Positions 1 through 6,439 of a stretch of 14,190 bases of DNA are shown here, piece after piece. The notes beneath the pieces are model-generated. The model ran no database searches, had not been told where the DNA came from, and was given only the letters and a program-made list of their open reading frames with translations. This DNA comes from RGIG5579 sp045590715 (lineage in GTDB: Bacteria; Bacillota; Clostridia; Oscillospirales; SIG627): the NCBI GenBank assembly GCA_045590715.1, contig JAZNRO010000055.1:1-14190 (forward strand). The letters are read 5' to 3'. Both the position numbers and the translations under genes were made by a program. Positions within the stretch are counted from its first letter, which is position 1. Each line of letters opens with the position of its first letter.

Positions 1-212
1 GCATCCAAAATTTGTTCTTTTGCATCGGAAGACGCTAAAATTCCTTTAATAAAAGGTGATACGGCTACTTCTAATTTATCTCCGTTTACAGAAAAATGCA
101 TCTGATCAAGCCAAGGCTTAATATATGGAATATTTTGCAGCGCATTTTTCAGTTTGATGCTACCCTCATATTCGCCTGTCTTTCCTTCCGGTTTCAATTC
201 CAAAACAAAAAA
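1..212 (-). pseudogene. dnaX: Reading frame continuing dnaX past its in-frame stop (tau C-terminal region, cut by window edge)
   Basis: After the TAA that ends the 402-residue DnaX frame (213-215), the same minus-strand frame stays open for about 70 codons to the window edge. It encodes a short linker and then a segment reading KLKNALQNIPYIKPWLDQ, FSVNGDKLEVAVSPFIKGIL and SSDAKEQILDA. This resembles, from memory of the family, the C-terminal domain of clostridial DnaX (tau), where a helix is followed by a strand with a GD turn and a helix ending in a similar charged segment. The two other minus-strand frames here carry stops, and no start codon with a convincing ribosome binding site opens a separate gene. 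I infer that this is the 3' part of dnaX, separated from the main frame by a nonsense codon. It may be a real mutation, a sequencing error or a recoded stop; the sequence alone cannot decide. Confidence 0.6.
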
Positions 213-1421
213 TTACATTTTAAGGGCAGTTTTTATCTCTTCTGCGGGTTTTGAAGCAGGTTTCTTTGCGGGAGAAGTAACAACGCCGCTTTCAAGCTTT
301 GAAATTCTGCTTAAAACCGCATTCATATCTCCGGACAAAGACTCGTTGCAAAGCCGGATCATCAAAATCTCGGAAGAAGCTTTTTTGCTGTTGGTAATAC
401 GGTCAAAACCCGCATAAAAATCTTCCAGAACTTTGGACTGATACAATATCGTTTCCAAAGAAACAGAGCCTGCAATCTCAACCAGTGAAGGAATCTCGTT
501 CTCGTATCCTTCCACGTAAGACATATAATCCGGAACAGATTTTATCACAAGCAAATCGCGATACAGAGCGATCAATTCACCTATGATCTCTTTAAAATCA
601 CTCATTTTCTCGTAAAGAGCGTTCACGTGAGAAAGACAAGCCGCCGTATCCTGACCTACAATGGATTTACAGAGAGAAATGATGGTTTCCCGACTGCTTA
701 AGCCTAAAATCCGGTGGATAGACTCAGACGTAATGGCGCCACTGTGTCCCTGGCAAGCCTCTAAAAGACTCAACGCGTCACGCATAGCACCGTCAGAAAG
801 ACGTGCAATAATGCGGGCAGCATCAGGCTCCAAATTGATCCCCTCTTTTTCCGCGATAGACAAAAGTCTGTTTGCAATAATAGGCGGCGTAATGCGCTTA
901 AAGTCAAAGCGCTGACACCGGGACATAATAGTGGGAGGAATAGCGTGCATTTCCGTGGTAGCCAGAATGAAAAGCACGTGGGAAGGAGGCTCTTCAATGG
1001 TCTTCAGCAGTGCGTTAAAGGCACTGGTGGAAAGCATATGTACCTCGTCAATGATGTAAACGCGTTTCTTTAATTCCGAAGGCATAAACTGCACTTCGTC
1101 ACAAAGTCTGCGAATATGATCGACGCCATTGTTACTGGCCGCGTCCATTTCCACAACGTCAAGCACTCGCTCTTCATTGATTGCCCGGCAGGAGGAGCAT
1201 TCATTACAAGGGCCGTTATCCTTAGGATTTTCACAGTTTACGGCCTTTGCTAAAATTTTGGCGCAAGTGGTTTTACCCGTACCGCGGGATCCGCAAAAAA
1301 TATAGGCGTGAGAAATCTTTCCGGTCTGAAGCTGAGTCTTCAAAACGGAAGTGATATGCTCCTGACCGCACACATCTTCAAAAGTAGTTGGGCGGTATTT
1401 GCGGTAAAGCGCCTGATACAT
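213..1421 (-). CDS. dnaX: DNA polymerase III subunit gamma/tau (clamp loader ATPase), ends early
   Basis: This is the clamp-loader motor subunit that loads the beta sliding clamp and ties the replicase together. The N-terminus MYQALYRKYRP is typical of DnaX. An AAA+ domain follows: Walker A GSRGTGKT (residues 44-51), a four-cysteine zinc module (C63, C72, C75, C78), Walker B with D125-E126, the sensor-1 ATTE stretch (about 154-157) and the arginine-finger SRC motif (167-169). Residues from about 180 to 365 match the lid and collar domains, followed by a Pro/Lys-rich linker. The frame ends at residue 402, well short of the 500 or more residues I expect for clostridial DnaX, and the missing C-terminal domain appears in the same frame beyond the stop. 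The start has an AAGGAG site at 1427-1432. No A-AAA-AAG slippery heptamer was found near the end. The gene lies directly behind the SRP RNA and is probably transcribed from its promoter. Confidence 0.95.
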   Translation of the reverse strand: MYQALYRKYRPTTFEDVCGQEHITSVLKTQLQTGKISHAYIFCGSRGTGKTTCAKILAKAVNCENPKDNGPCNECSSCRAINEERVLDVVEMDAASNNGVDHIRRLCDEVQFMPSELKKRVYIIDEVHMLSTSAFNALLKTIEEPPSHVLFILATTEMHAIPPTIMSRCQRFDFKRITPPIIANRLLSIAEKEGINLEPDAARIIARLSDGAMRDALSLLEACQGHSGAITSESIHRILGLSSRETIISLCKSIVGQDTAACLSHVNALYEKMSDFKEIIGELIALYRDLLVIKSVPDYMSYVEGYENEIPSLVEIAGSVSLETILYQSKVLEDFYAGFDRITNSKKASSEILMIRLCNESLSGDMNAVLSRISKLESGVVTSPAKKPASKPAEEIKTALKM

Positions 1422-1434
1422 AAAAACTCCTTAT

Positions 1435-1735
1435 ACAGGATACAAAATAAGATCGCGCACCCATTCTCGAAAAAGCAAACCGGCCCGCTTCTTCTGAAAT
1501 CAGCTCAAACTAGGTAACCTTATGGCACATCAAAAAAAGCCGCTTAATGCTGCTTGGTTCCCCACCTGACATAGTTCACGGTATTTGATTGCATAAGACC
1601 CGATTCTCAACGCATCAGACAAAAGGCTGTAACCGATTCATTCCCCTGAAATGGGAATTCTCCCCCTCTGTAGCGGATTGAGGGTACAAGGCGCCGCTAA
1701 GTCCCCGGATAGCGCGACCTTATTTTGTATCCTGT
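1435..1735 (-). repeat. 24-bp inverted repeat enclosing the SRP RNA (probable precursor processing stem)
   Basis: Bases 1435-1458 are the reverse complement of 1712-1735 over 24 positions with one difference, which is a G-U pair in the minus-strand RNA. The inner 8 bp are the closing helix of SRP RNA; the outer 16 bp extend it in both directions. The outer 5' end lies where the -10 box predicts transcription to begin, and the 3' arm stops two to three bases before the AAGGAG of dnaX. In Bacillus subtilis, scRNA is cut from a longer precursor by RNase III, so a long perfect stem here is a plausible RNase III substrate. The processing role is inference. Confidence 0.75.
1451..1719 (-). ncRNA. 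ffs: Signal recognition particle RNA, bacterial large type (scRNA/6S-like SRP RNA)
   Basis: This is the RNA of the signal recognition particle, which binds Ffh and targets nascent membrane and secreted proteins. On the minus strand the 5' part carries the Alu-domain pattern of Gram-positive SRP RNAs, with the loop elements TTAGCGGCGCCTTGTA and CAATCCGCTACAG in order. The Ffh-binding hairpin lies at 1549-1570: GTCAGGT, a GGAA tetraloop, and AAGCAGC. The ends pair through GGTCGCGC (1712-1719) and GCGCGATC (1451-1458). The length of about 269 nt fits the roughly 270 nt Bacillus scRNA. The position just upstream of dnaX is also seen in other Firmicutes. The ends were set from the closing helix, so they are approximate by a few bases; the precursor is longer (see the inverted repeat). 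Confidence 0.93.
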
Positions 1736-1738
1736 CAG

Positions 1739-1744
1739 ATTATA
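1739..1744 (-). promoter_or_regulatory. -10 box (TATAAT) of the SRP RNA-dnaX promoter
   Basis: A perfect TATAAT on the minus strand lies 6 to 8 bases before the outer edge of the SRP stem (about 1732-1733), the expected distance to a transcription start. No good TTGACA-like -35 is seen at 16-18 bp; the region at 1762-1768 reads TTCGATT at best. An 8-bp palindrome TGATATCA (1751-1758) sits in the spacer, possibly by chance. No clear terminator separates rpiB from this promoter, so some read-through from the tsaE operon is possible. Confidence 0.6.
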
Positions 1745-1787
1745 CTATTATGATATCACAAAATCGAAAAAATAGCAATAAAAGTAC

Positions 1788-2219
1788 TTATTTTTCCTCA
1801 AACATATTCACACGAACTGCGTGTCTGCCACCTTCAAATTCCGTGTCCAAAAAGAGCTGGACAAGATCGGTCGCCAGACCTCTCGCCATTACTCTGGCAC
1901 CAAGGCAAAGGATGTTCGCATCATTGTGCAAACGGCAGTGACGAACGGAAAATACGTCGGAAGCAACGACGGCACGAACGCCGGAAAACTTGTTGGCGCA
2001 AATGCTCATACCGATACCGGTACCGCAGAATAATAGGCCTTTTTCCGCTTTTCCGCTCTGTACGTAAGCCGCTACCTGCTTTGCAATAACGGGATAATCG
2101 TCATCTCTCTTCAGTTCCTTGAAACCAAGATCAACGTACTCAATTCCCTTTTCTTCAAAATACTTGATGATATGCTGCTTTAATTCATCACCGGCGTGAT
2201 CAGAACCTAAAACGATCAT
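1788..2219 (-). CDS. rpiB: Ribose-5-phosphate isomerase B
   Basis: The protein interconverts ribose 5-phosphate and ribulose 5-phosphate in the non-oxidative pentose phosphate pathway. Its 143 residues are the usual RpiB length. Family marks are the N-terminal GSDHAGDELK phosphate-binding stretch (residues 5-14), the active-site CGTGIGMSICANK loop with Cys65 as the expected catalytic base, and His98 in RLHNDANIL, which corresponds to the ring-opening His of RpiB enzymes. The RpiB/LacAB superfamily also contains galactose-6-phosphate isomerase subunits, but the single full-length gene with Cys65 and no lac genes nearby favours RpiB. The start codon overlaps the tsaB stop by 4 bases (ATGA), indicating translational coupling. 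It is the last gene of the tsaE-tsaB-rpiB operon; no strong terminator follows before the SRP promoter. Confidence 0.95.
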   Translation of the reverse strand: MIVLGSDHAGDELKQHIIKYFEEKGIEYVDLGFKELKRDDDYPVIAKQVAAYVQSGKAEKGLLFCGTGIGMSICANKFSGVRAVVASDVFSVRHCRLHNDANILCLGARVMARGLATDLVQLFLDTEFEGGRHAVRVNMFEEK

Positions 2220-2926
2220 TTTTTTACCTCACTTTGTTTATTTTTCAAAAGCCATTCTCTTTCGGCTTGTGGAAGTCTTAAATAAATGAGCGAGAGCTCT
2301 GCACAAGAAAGTGTCTTTCCTTCTTTTGCCGCCTCTTCCCCAAGCTTAGCAACGGAAACACCGGATTGTACTCTAATTTCCGTTGGAGCAAGAAACTCCG
2401 TTAGAGCAGGATGCTCCGAAACAAATTTTTCGGCGCCGTCACCAACAACCAAAATTTTTCCTTCGTTACATATTTCGGAATAAATTTCATCACCGGGCAA
2501 GGCTCTGTCTTCCGTTACGCGGATCAAAGAAGAGTCTTCTACGCGAAACAGCGCGTTATAATATTCCCCTCTTCTGGCGTCCATACAAGCGCAGATCAAA
2601 CTGCCTTCATAATTCATCCCGTTATAGGCAAGCGCCTCCAGGGTTGAAATTGAAGCACATGGGATATTATTTGCAATAGCAAGGCCCTTTACCGTAGAAA
2701 TACCGATGCGAAGACCGGTAAATGAGCCGGGTCCGCAGGTAATGGCAATGGCAGAAAGATCCGATATTTTCTTTTCAGCGCTTTCAAGAGCAGTTTTAAT
2801 CAATGGCAAAAGCGTTTCGCTGTGTGTCAGGCCATCGCAAAGTGTCCTGGAAAATAAAACTTTGCCATCTTCCATTACAGCCACACTGCATACTTTGGCA
2901 GACGTATCAATACCAAGAATCAGCAT
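2216..2926 (-). CDS. tsaB: tRNA N6-threonylcarbamoyladenosine biosynthesis protein TsaB
   Basis: TsaB is the non-catalytic partner of TsaD in the complex that makes the t6A modification at position 37 of ANN-decoding tRNAs. The 236 residues show the ASKHA-fold signatures of the family: the N-terminal LGIDTSAKVCSVAV strand pair, HSETLLPLI (residues 35-43), and GPGSFTGLRIGISTVKGLA beginning at residue 65. The length is normal. The start has an AAAGGA site seven bases upstream, lying inside the end of tsaE, with which it overlaps by 20 bases. Its stop overlaps the rpiB start. TsaD, the catalytic partner, is not in the window. Confidence 0.95.
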   Translation of the reverse strand: MLILGIDTSAKVCSVAVMEDGKVLFSRTLCDGLTHSETLLPLIKTALESAEKKISDLSAIAITCGPGSFTGLRIGISTVKGLAIANNIPCASISTLEALAYNGMNYEGSLICACMDARRGEYYNALFRVEDSSLIRVTEDRALPGDEIYSEICNEGKILVVGDGAEKFVSEHPALTEFLAPTEIRVQSGVSVAKLGEEAAKEGKTLSCAELSLIYLRLPQAEREWLLKNKQSEVKK

Positions 2927-3344
2927 TTAAGATCCTTTCTACGAAAAGGCGGCGGCCCTTTTCCCCGTCTTTTTCAAATACAATTTTCAAATAAGAGGAA
3001 GGAAGGGATTCCGGAATGTTTTCAGGCCATTCACAAAGGGTAATGCCCTGATCTAAAACCTCTTCATAACCGGTAGAATATAAATCCTCTTCAGAAGAAA
3101 TACGAAACATATCAAAATGATTGATGACGTGTTCTTTTCCTTCATACACGTTTAAGACAGCGTAGGTAGGGCTGGATACCCGGGCTTCCGGAACAAGAGT
3201 CTTTACAAAACCGCGCACAAAAACGGTTTTTCCACTGCCCATTTCTCCGTAAAGAGCTACAAAATCAGAGGGCGCGCATTCCTTGGCGATCATAGCGCCG
3301 AGCGCTTCAGTTTCTTCTTCTGATGCAGAATAAAATTCGCGCAT
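2907..3344 (-). CDS. tsaE: tRNA t6A biosynthesis ATPase TsaE
   Basis: TsaE is the P-loop ATPase that works with TsaB and TsaD in tRNA t6A synthesis. With the start used here the protein is 145 residues: Walker A GEMGSGKT at 33-40, the SSPTYAVLN switch segment (about 58-66), the NHFDMFR motif and the CEWPENI motif, all typical. A longer frame begins 15 bases upstream (3359), but its ATG is immediately followed by AAGGAGGG (3349-3356), which is the ribosome binding site for the ATG at 3344; the predicted transcription start is also at about 3362, almost on the upstream ATG. The 3' end overlaps tsaB by 20 bases, so the two are translationally coupled. Confidence 0.95.
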   Translation of the reverse strand: MREFYSASEEETEALGAMIAKECAPSDFVALYGEMGSGKTVFVRGFVKTLVPEARVSSPTYAVLNVYEGKEHVINHFDMFRISSEEDLYSTGYEEVLDQGITLCEWPENIPESLPSSYLKIVFEKDGEKGRRLFVERILNADSWY

Positions 3345-3368
3345 ATTTCCCTCCTTCATTTTTGCTCT

Positions 3369-3397
3369 ATTTTAATATATTTTGCCGGGAATTTCAA
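3369..3397 (-). promoter_or_regulatory. Sigma-A-type promoter for tsaE-tsaB-rpiB
   Basis: On the minus strand a TTGAAA -35 box (3392-3397) and a TAAAAT -10 box (3369-3374) are separated by 17 bp. Transcription should begin near 3362, giving a leader of under 20 bases before the AAGGAGGG site of tsaE. The -35 box begins only a few bases after the rqcH stop codon, and no hairpin terminator lies between, so rqcH transcripts may also run into this operon. Confidence 0.6.
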
Positions 3398-3400
3398 GGG

Positions 3401-5158
3401 TTAATTTAAGGGTTTCGGATCTACTACCATAGAGTAGTGATTGCGGTAAGTGATAAAGCCGGGATTAGACCCGCCGGGCTTCTTGATATGCCTTGCCTTG
3501 GTGTAATCCACCTCTACCCTTCTGCTCTCCCTAACTTCGGAATAATATGCCGCAAGTGAAGCGGCATACTCAATATCCGAATCCAAAAATTCCATATCCC
3601 TTTTTGCTTTTAAAAGAACGTGGCTGCCGTGATAATTCTTTACGTGGAACCAAAGATCCTCTTTCTCTGCAAGAGAGGTGGAAACTTCATCGTTCTGCAA
3701 ATTGTTCAGTCCAATATAAAGGGTAAATCCGGAAGGCAAAACAACGGATCTCGGCTTCACCTTCTCCTTCTTTTTGCTGGGCTTTTTTAGTGATGACATA
3801 AGTCTTCTGCCGTAATTCCAGAATGAAAGCTCCTGACGGATCTGAGCAAGATCCGTAGACGTCATCGCATTATCCAGAGTGGCAAGAACGCTTTCTGCAT
3901 AAAGAAGTTCTTTTTTTGCAATCTCGATCTGTTCTTCCGCTTTTAATACCGATGTTTTCTTCTTGTTGTACTCTCTGTAATACCTCTGCGCATTTTGAGT
4001 GGGAGAACGAAGAGGATCAAGAGAAATGGTACGCAGCGCCGGAGGATCGTAAGAATAATCATAGGCAGACAAAACCGTATCGCCTTTTCTGATGCGATAA
4101 AGTTCCTGCATAATCAGATCACCAAAGAGTTTATCCTCGTCTGCGTCGAGAGAATCGGTCTTTTGCTGCTCTAATACAGCAATTTTCTTTTCAAGTCGTT
4201 GTTTGCAAGTTTTCAGAATCTGAAAAATATCGTTATAATGCTGGCGTCTGCGCTCTTCCAGATTCCGCTTTAAATAATACTTTTCAATGGTCTCCGATAT
4301 GCTGTCGCAAGTCAAGCAATAGACACCTTCGCCAAATGAAGAGATGGGCATAAAGGAAAAATCAACAGGGGCCTCTCCCTTATCGTAAGCTTCTTTTGAC
4401 GCATAAACAAGAGTAGGAGAAAACGCATGTTTTCTAACACGGTCTAATACTTTCGAAAACGCTAGCCACAAATTTTCATAAGAAACAGAGGAAATCACCG
4501 CTTCCGACTCGCCGGCGGCAAGAAATACGATTTCTCTGGCCGTCAGCTTACCAAAGCCCAAAAACTTCTTCTGAAAAAACTGGTCACAGCGCGCCTTGGC
4601 ATTTTCATTCAGCAAATCATAAAACGCTTCTTTCGTACATTGAAGCGGATTTATTCTTCCTCCGGTCGGCATGGGCTGATAATCCATTCCCACCATAACG
4701 ACCCGATCAAATTTCGTGGTCAGATCATTTTGATAGAAGGAAGCGAGAATTTTATTATTCTCATCAACAAAAACAAGGTTTGACCCGCGACCCATCATCT
4801 CACAATAAAGATACTTTGTACGAACAAAGCCCATATCGTCACCGCTCTCCAGGGTGATCTTGATGATTCGGTCGAATCCAAGCTGTTCTACGCTCTTAAT
4901 TTTGGCCCGGGACAGATGCTTTCTCAAGAGCATACACATCATGGGCGCAACAGCAGGGTTTTCTTTCGCCAAATCGGAAAGAGCCACATAAGGAGTAGAA
5001 GCCGAGCAATTGATCACAAGACGGTTTCGGGTAAGGCCGTGAAAAACAAGATCGATTTCATCCCGTTCGGGCTGACAGATCTTATCGATTTTTTTACCGC
5101 AAAGCGTAAGCGCAAGTTCGCTTGTAATAGCGGCTGTCATAAAAGAATCAAAGGGCAT
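3401..5158 (-). CDS. rqcH: Ribosome quality control protein RqcH (NFACT / fibronectin-binding-A family)
   Basis: RqcH binds stalled 50S subunits carrying peptidyl-tRNA and adds C-terminal alanine tails that mark the nascent chain for degradation; older annotations call it a fibronectin-binding protein. The 585-residue length fits the family. NFACT-N is at the start (MPFDSFMTAAI), with the D96-R97 pair in LGFDRIIK and E120-M121-M122 in EMMGRGSNL, which line up with the DR and EIM residues needed for activity in Bacillus RqcH. Helical, charged segments consistent with the coiled-coil middle span about 295-440. The C-terminal NFACT-R domain (about 465-575) has the LYIGLNNLQNDEVS, DLWFHVKNYHGSHVLL and PGGSNPGFITYRN motifs. 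An AAGGAG site precedes the start. It is divergent from the ymxH-like gene with only 46 bp between start codons. Confidence 0.95.
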   Translation of the reverse strand: MPFDSFMTAAITSELALTLCGKKIDKICQPERDEIDLVFHGLTRNRLVINCSASTPYVALSDLAKENPAVAPMMCMLLRKHLSRAKIKSVEQLGFDRIIKITLESGDDMGFVRTKYLYCEMMGRGSNLVFVDENNKILASFYQNDLTTKFDRVVMVGMDYQPMPTGGRINPLQCTKEAFYDLLNENAKARCDQFFQKKFLGFGKLTAREIVFLAAGESEAVISSVSYENLWLAFSKVLDRVRKHAFSPTLVYASKEAYDKGEAPVDFSFMPISSFGEGVYCLTCDSISETIEKYYLKRNLEERRRQHYNDIFQILKTCKQRLEKKIAVLEQQKTDSLDADEDKLFGDLIMQELYRIRKGDTVLSAYDYSYDPPALRTISLDPLRSPTQNAQRYYREYNKKKTSVLKAEEQIEIAKKELLYAESVLATLDNAMTSTDLAQIRQELSFWNYGRRLMSSLKKPSKKKEKVKPRSVVLPSGFTLYIGLNNLQNDEVSTSLAEKEDLWFHVKNYHGSHVLLKAKRDMEFLDSDIEYAASLAAYYSEVRESRRVEVDYTKARHIKKPGGSNPGFITYRNHYSMVVDPKPLN

Positions 5159-5204
5159 ATTTTTCTCCTTTGCGAGTAAAATGAATATGAATAGGAGGGT
5201 TTTT

Positions 5205-5477
5205 ATGTCACATATTCAAAACATTTGTACGTTAAATGATTTGCGAAAACTGGAAGTGATCAATCTCTGCGACGGAAAAAGGCTTGGGTGCGTAGTAGAC
5301 CTTGAGTTTGATCTTTGCCTGGGAAATATACTGGCGATCCCTTTACCGCGGAAAGGTGATTTTGGAGATCTCTTCCGAAAGTGCGATAAAAAATACATTC
5401 GCGTTCCTTGGTGCAATATTGAACGGATCGGGGATGACACGATACTGGTAAGGATAGAACCGGACCAATGCTTTTAA
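5205..5477 (+). CDS. YlmC/YmxH-family PRC-barrel protein
   Basis: This 90-residue protein is a single PRC-barrel domain. It has the family order: L-N-D-L-R-K-L-E-V-I-N, then DGKRLGCVVDLEFDL, a hydrophobic strand with a PLPRKG loop, then the RVPWCNIERIGDDTILVRI end. The YlmC/YmxH group occurs in endospore-forming Firmicutes and is labelled sporulation-associated, but its biochemical role is unknown. I chose the ATG at 5205 because AGGAGGG (5193-5199) stands five bases before it; the in-frame ATG at 5181 lies upstream of that site. It has an unusual number of cysteines for its size (C8, C22, C29, C38, C60, C70, C89). Its last codons overlap the start of the following secreted-protein gene by 10 bases, so the two are probably co-translated. 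Confidence 0.85.
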   Translation: MSHIQNICTLNDLRKLEVINLCDGKRLGCVVDLEFDLCLGNILAIPLPRKGDFGDLFRKCDKKYIRVPWCNIERIGDDTILVRIEPDQCF

Positions 5478-6439
5478 AACGGATCAGTGCCCTTCTGTTT
5501 GCCATTATTCTTGCTCAAAATGTAGGTGCCATAAAATTCAGAGAAGTATCCAGTTCACTTTCACCGGGAATCGCCGTTTTACAAAGCAAACAAAAAATCA
5601 TTAAAACTAGTATCCCCGGTAGTTCCATCCGCTTTACAACAGATGATTTCGACCGGTATCTCGGCAAGGATCAATATAGCGCCATTATGATAAAAAGCTT
5701 GCCGGATAAAAGCGTAGGAACGCTCCTGAAGGATAAATCCCAGGTTCATTTAAACGATAGGATCGAAAAGAAAGATATCAATCTATTATCCCTCTTTCCT
5801 GCAGGAACAAACGAAAAGACAACTTCTTTTTCCTTTACCACACCGGAAACTAACGCTGTTTTTCAATACACATTAAAATTTACGGAAAATAAAAATACAA
5901 TTACCTCGGCCAGGCATATGGAATTTTCTACCTATCGCAATGCCGAGATCCAAGGGCAAATTCCAATGGCGAAAACTGAAAACATCGTCATCGAAAAAAA
6001 CTGTCGTGAGGGGATTTTGTCCCTTGATCCAAATAACGGCGTTTTCACCTATGCCCCGGAAACAAATTTCTACGGAACGGACTGTTTTTATTATAAAATT
6101 TGTGATGATCTGGGAAATTTCACTGAAACAAAGGCAGTTCTGATCCGAGTGAAAAAAGCAGACAAAAACCTATATTTCTGTGATCTTAAAGAAAACCCGA
6201 TTCACCATCTTGCCATCCGGCTTTGTGAAGAGAAAATACTGGATTACAAAATAAACGAAAACGGACTTCCGGTATTTTCACCGAATGACATACTAAATAA
6301 TGCAGAAAAGGAAAAATCTCTTCATAAATTAAGCGAAAAATATAGAAATATATCTCTACAAGCCAGCCTGATCATGACGGAAGAAAAAGACATCACCCGG
6401 GAGGAATTCGTTCTTCGTTTGAAAGAATTTTTTATTTAA
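5468..6439 (+). CDS. Secreted/cell-surface protein with Ig-like (cadherin-type) and SLH-like segments
   Basis: The protein (323 residues) starts with a clear signal peptide: KR, a hydrophobic core of about 12 residues, and likely cleavage after NVGA (residue 21). Residues about 51-140 form a region with SSIRFTTDDFDRYLG and SIxxLPD-type strands that I recall from clostridial surface proteins, next to bacterial Ig-like repeats. Residues about 154-230 are one Ig/cadherin-like domain, with the diagnostic DPNNGVFTYAPETNFYGTD, CFYYKICDDLGN pattern. Residues about 238-320 resemble an SLH domain (HHLAIRLCEEKIL, FSPND, ITREEF), though degenerate and interrupted. No LPXTG-type sorting motif is present. 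The start overlaps the ymxH-like gene by 10 bases and has only a distant AAGGA, so translation is probably coupled. The DNA is visibly more A/T-rich than its neighbours. Function unknown; a surface role is inferred. Confidence 0.8.
   Translation: MLLKRISALLFAIILAQNVGAIKFREVSSSLSPGIAVLQSKQKIIKTSIPGSSIRFTTDDFDRYLGKDQYSAIMIKSLPDKSVGTLLKDKSQVHLNDRIEKKDINLLSLFPAGTNEKTTSFSFTTPETNAVFQYTLKFTENKNTITSARHMEFSTYRNAEIQGQIPMAKTENIVIEKNCREGILSLDPNNGVFTYAPETNFYGTDCFYYKICDDLGNFTETKAVLIRVKKADKNLYFCDLKENPIHHLAIRLCEEKILDYKINENGLPVFSPNDILNNAEKEKSLHKLSEKYRNISLQASLIMTEEKDITREEFVLRLKEFFI

Noticed and set aside
213..330. Programmed frameshift site at the end of dnaX
   Set aside because: No A-AAA-AAG or similar slippery heptamer is in phase near the stop, and the downstream domain is in the same frame, so a single frameshift would not restore it.
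1745..1787. Terminator between rpiB and the SRP RNA promoter
   Set aside because: Only a weak all-A/T pairing with a large loop can be drawn; not convincing as an intrinsic terminator.
5181..5204. Upstream ATG (5181) as start of the ymxH-like gene
   Set aside because: The AGGAGGG site lies downstream of this ATG and correctly before the ATG at 5205.
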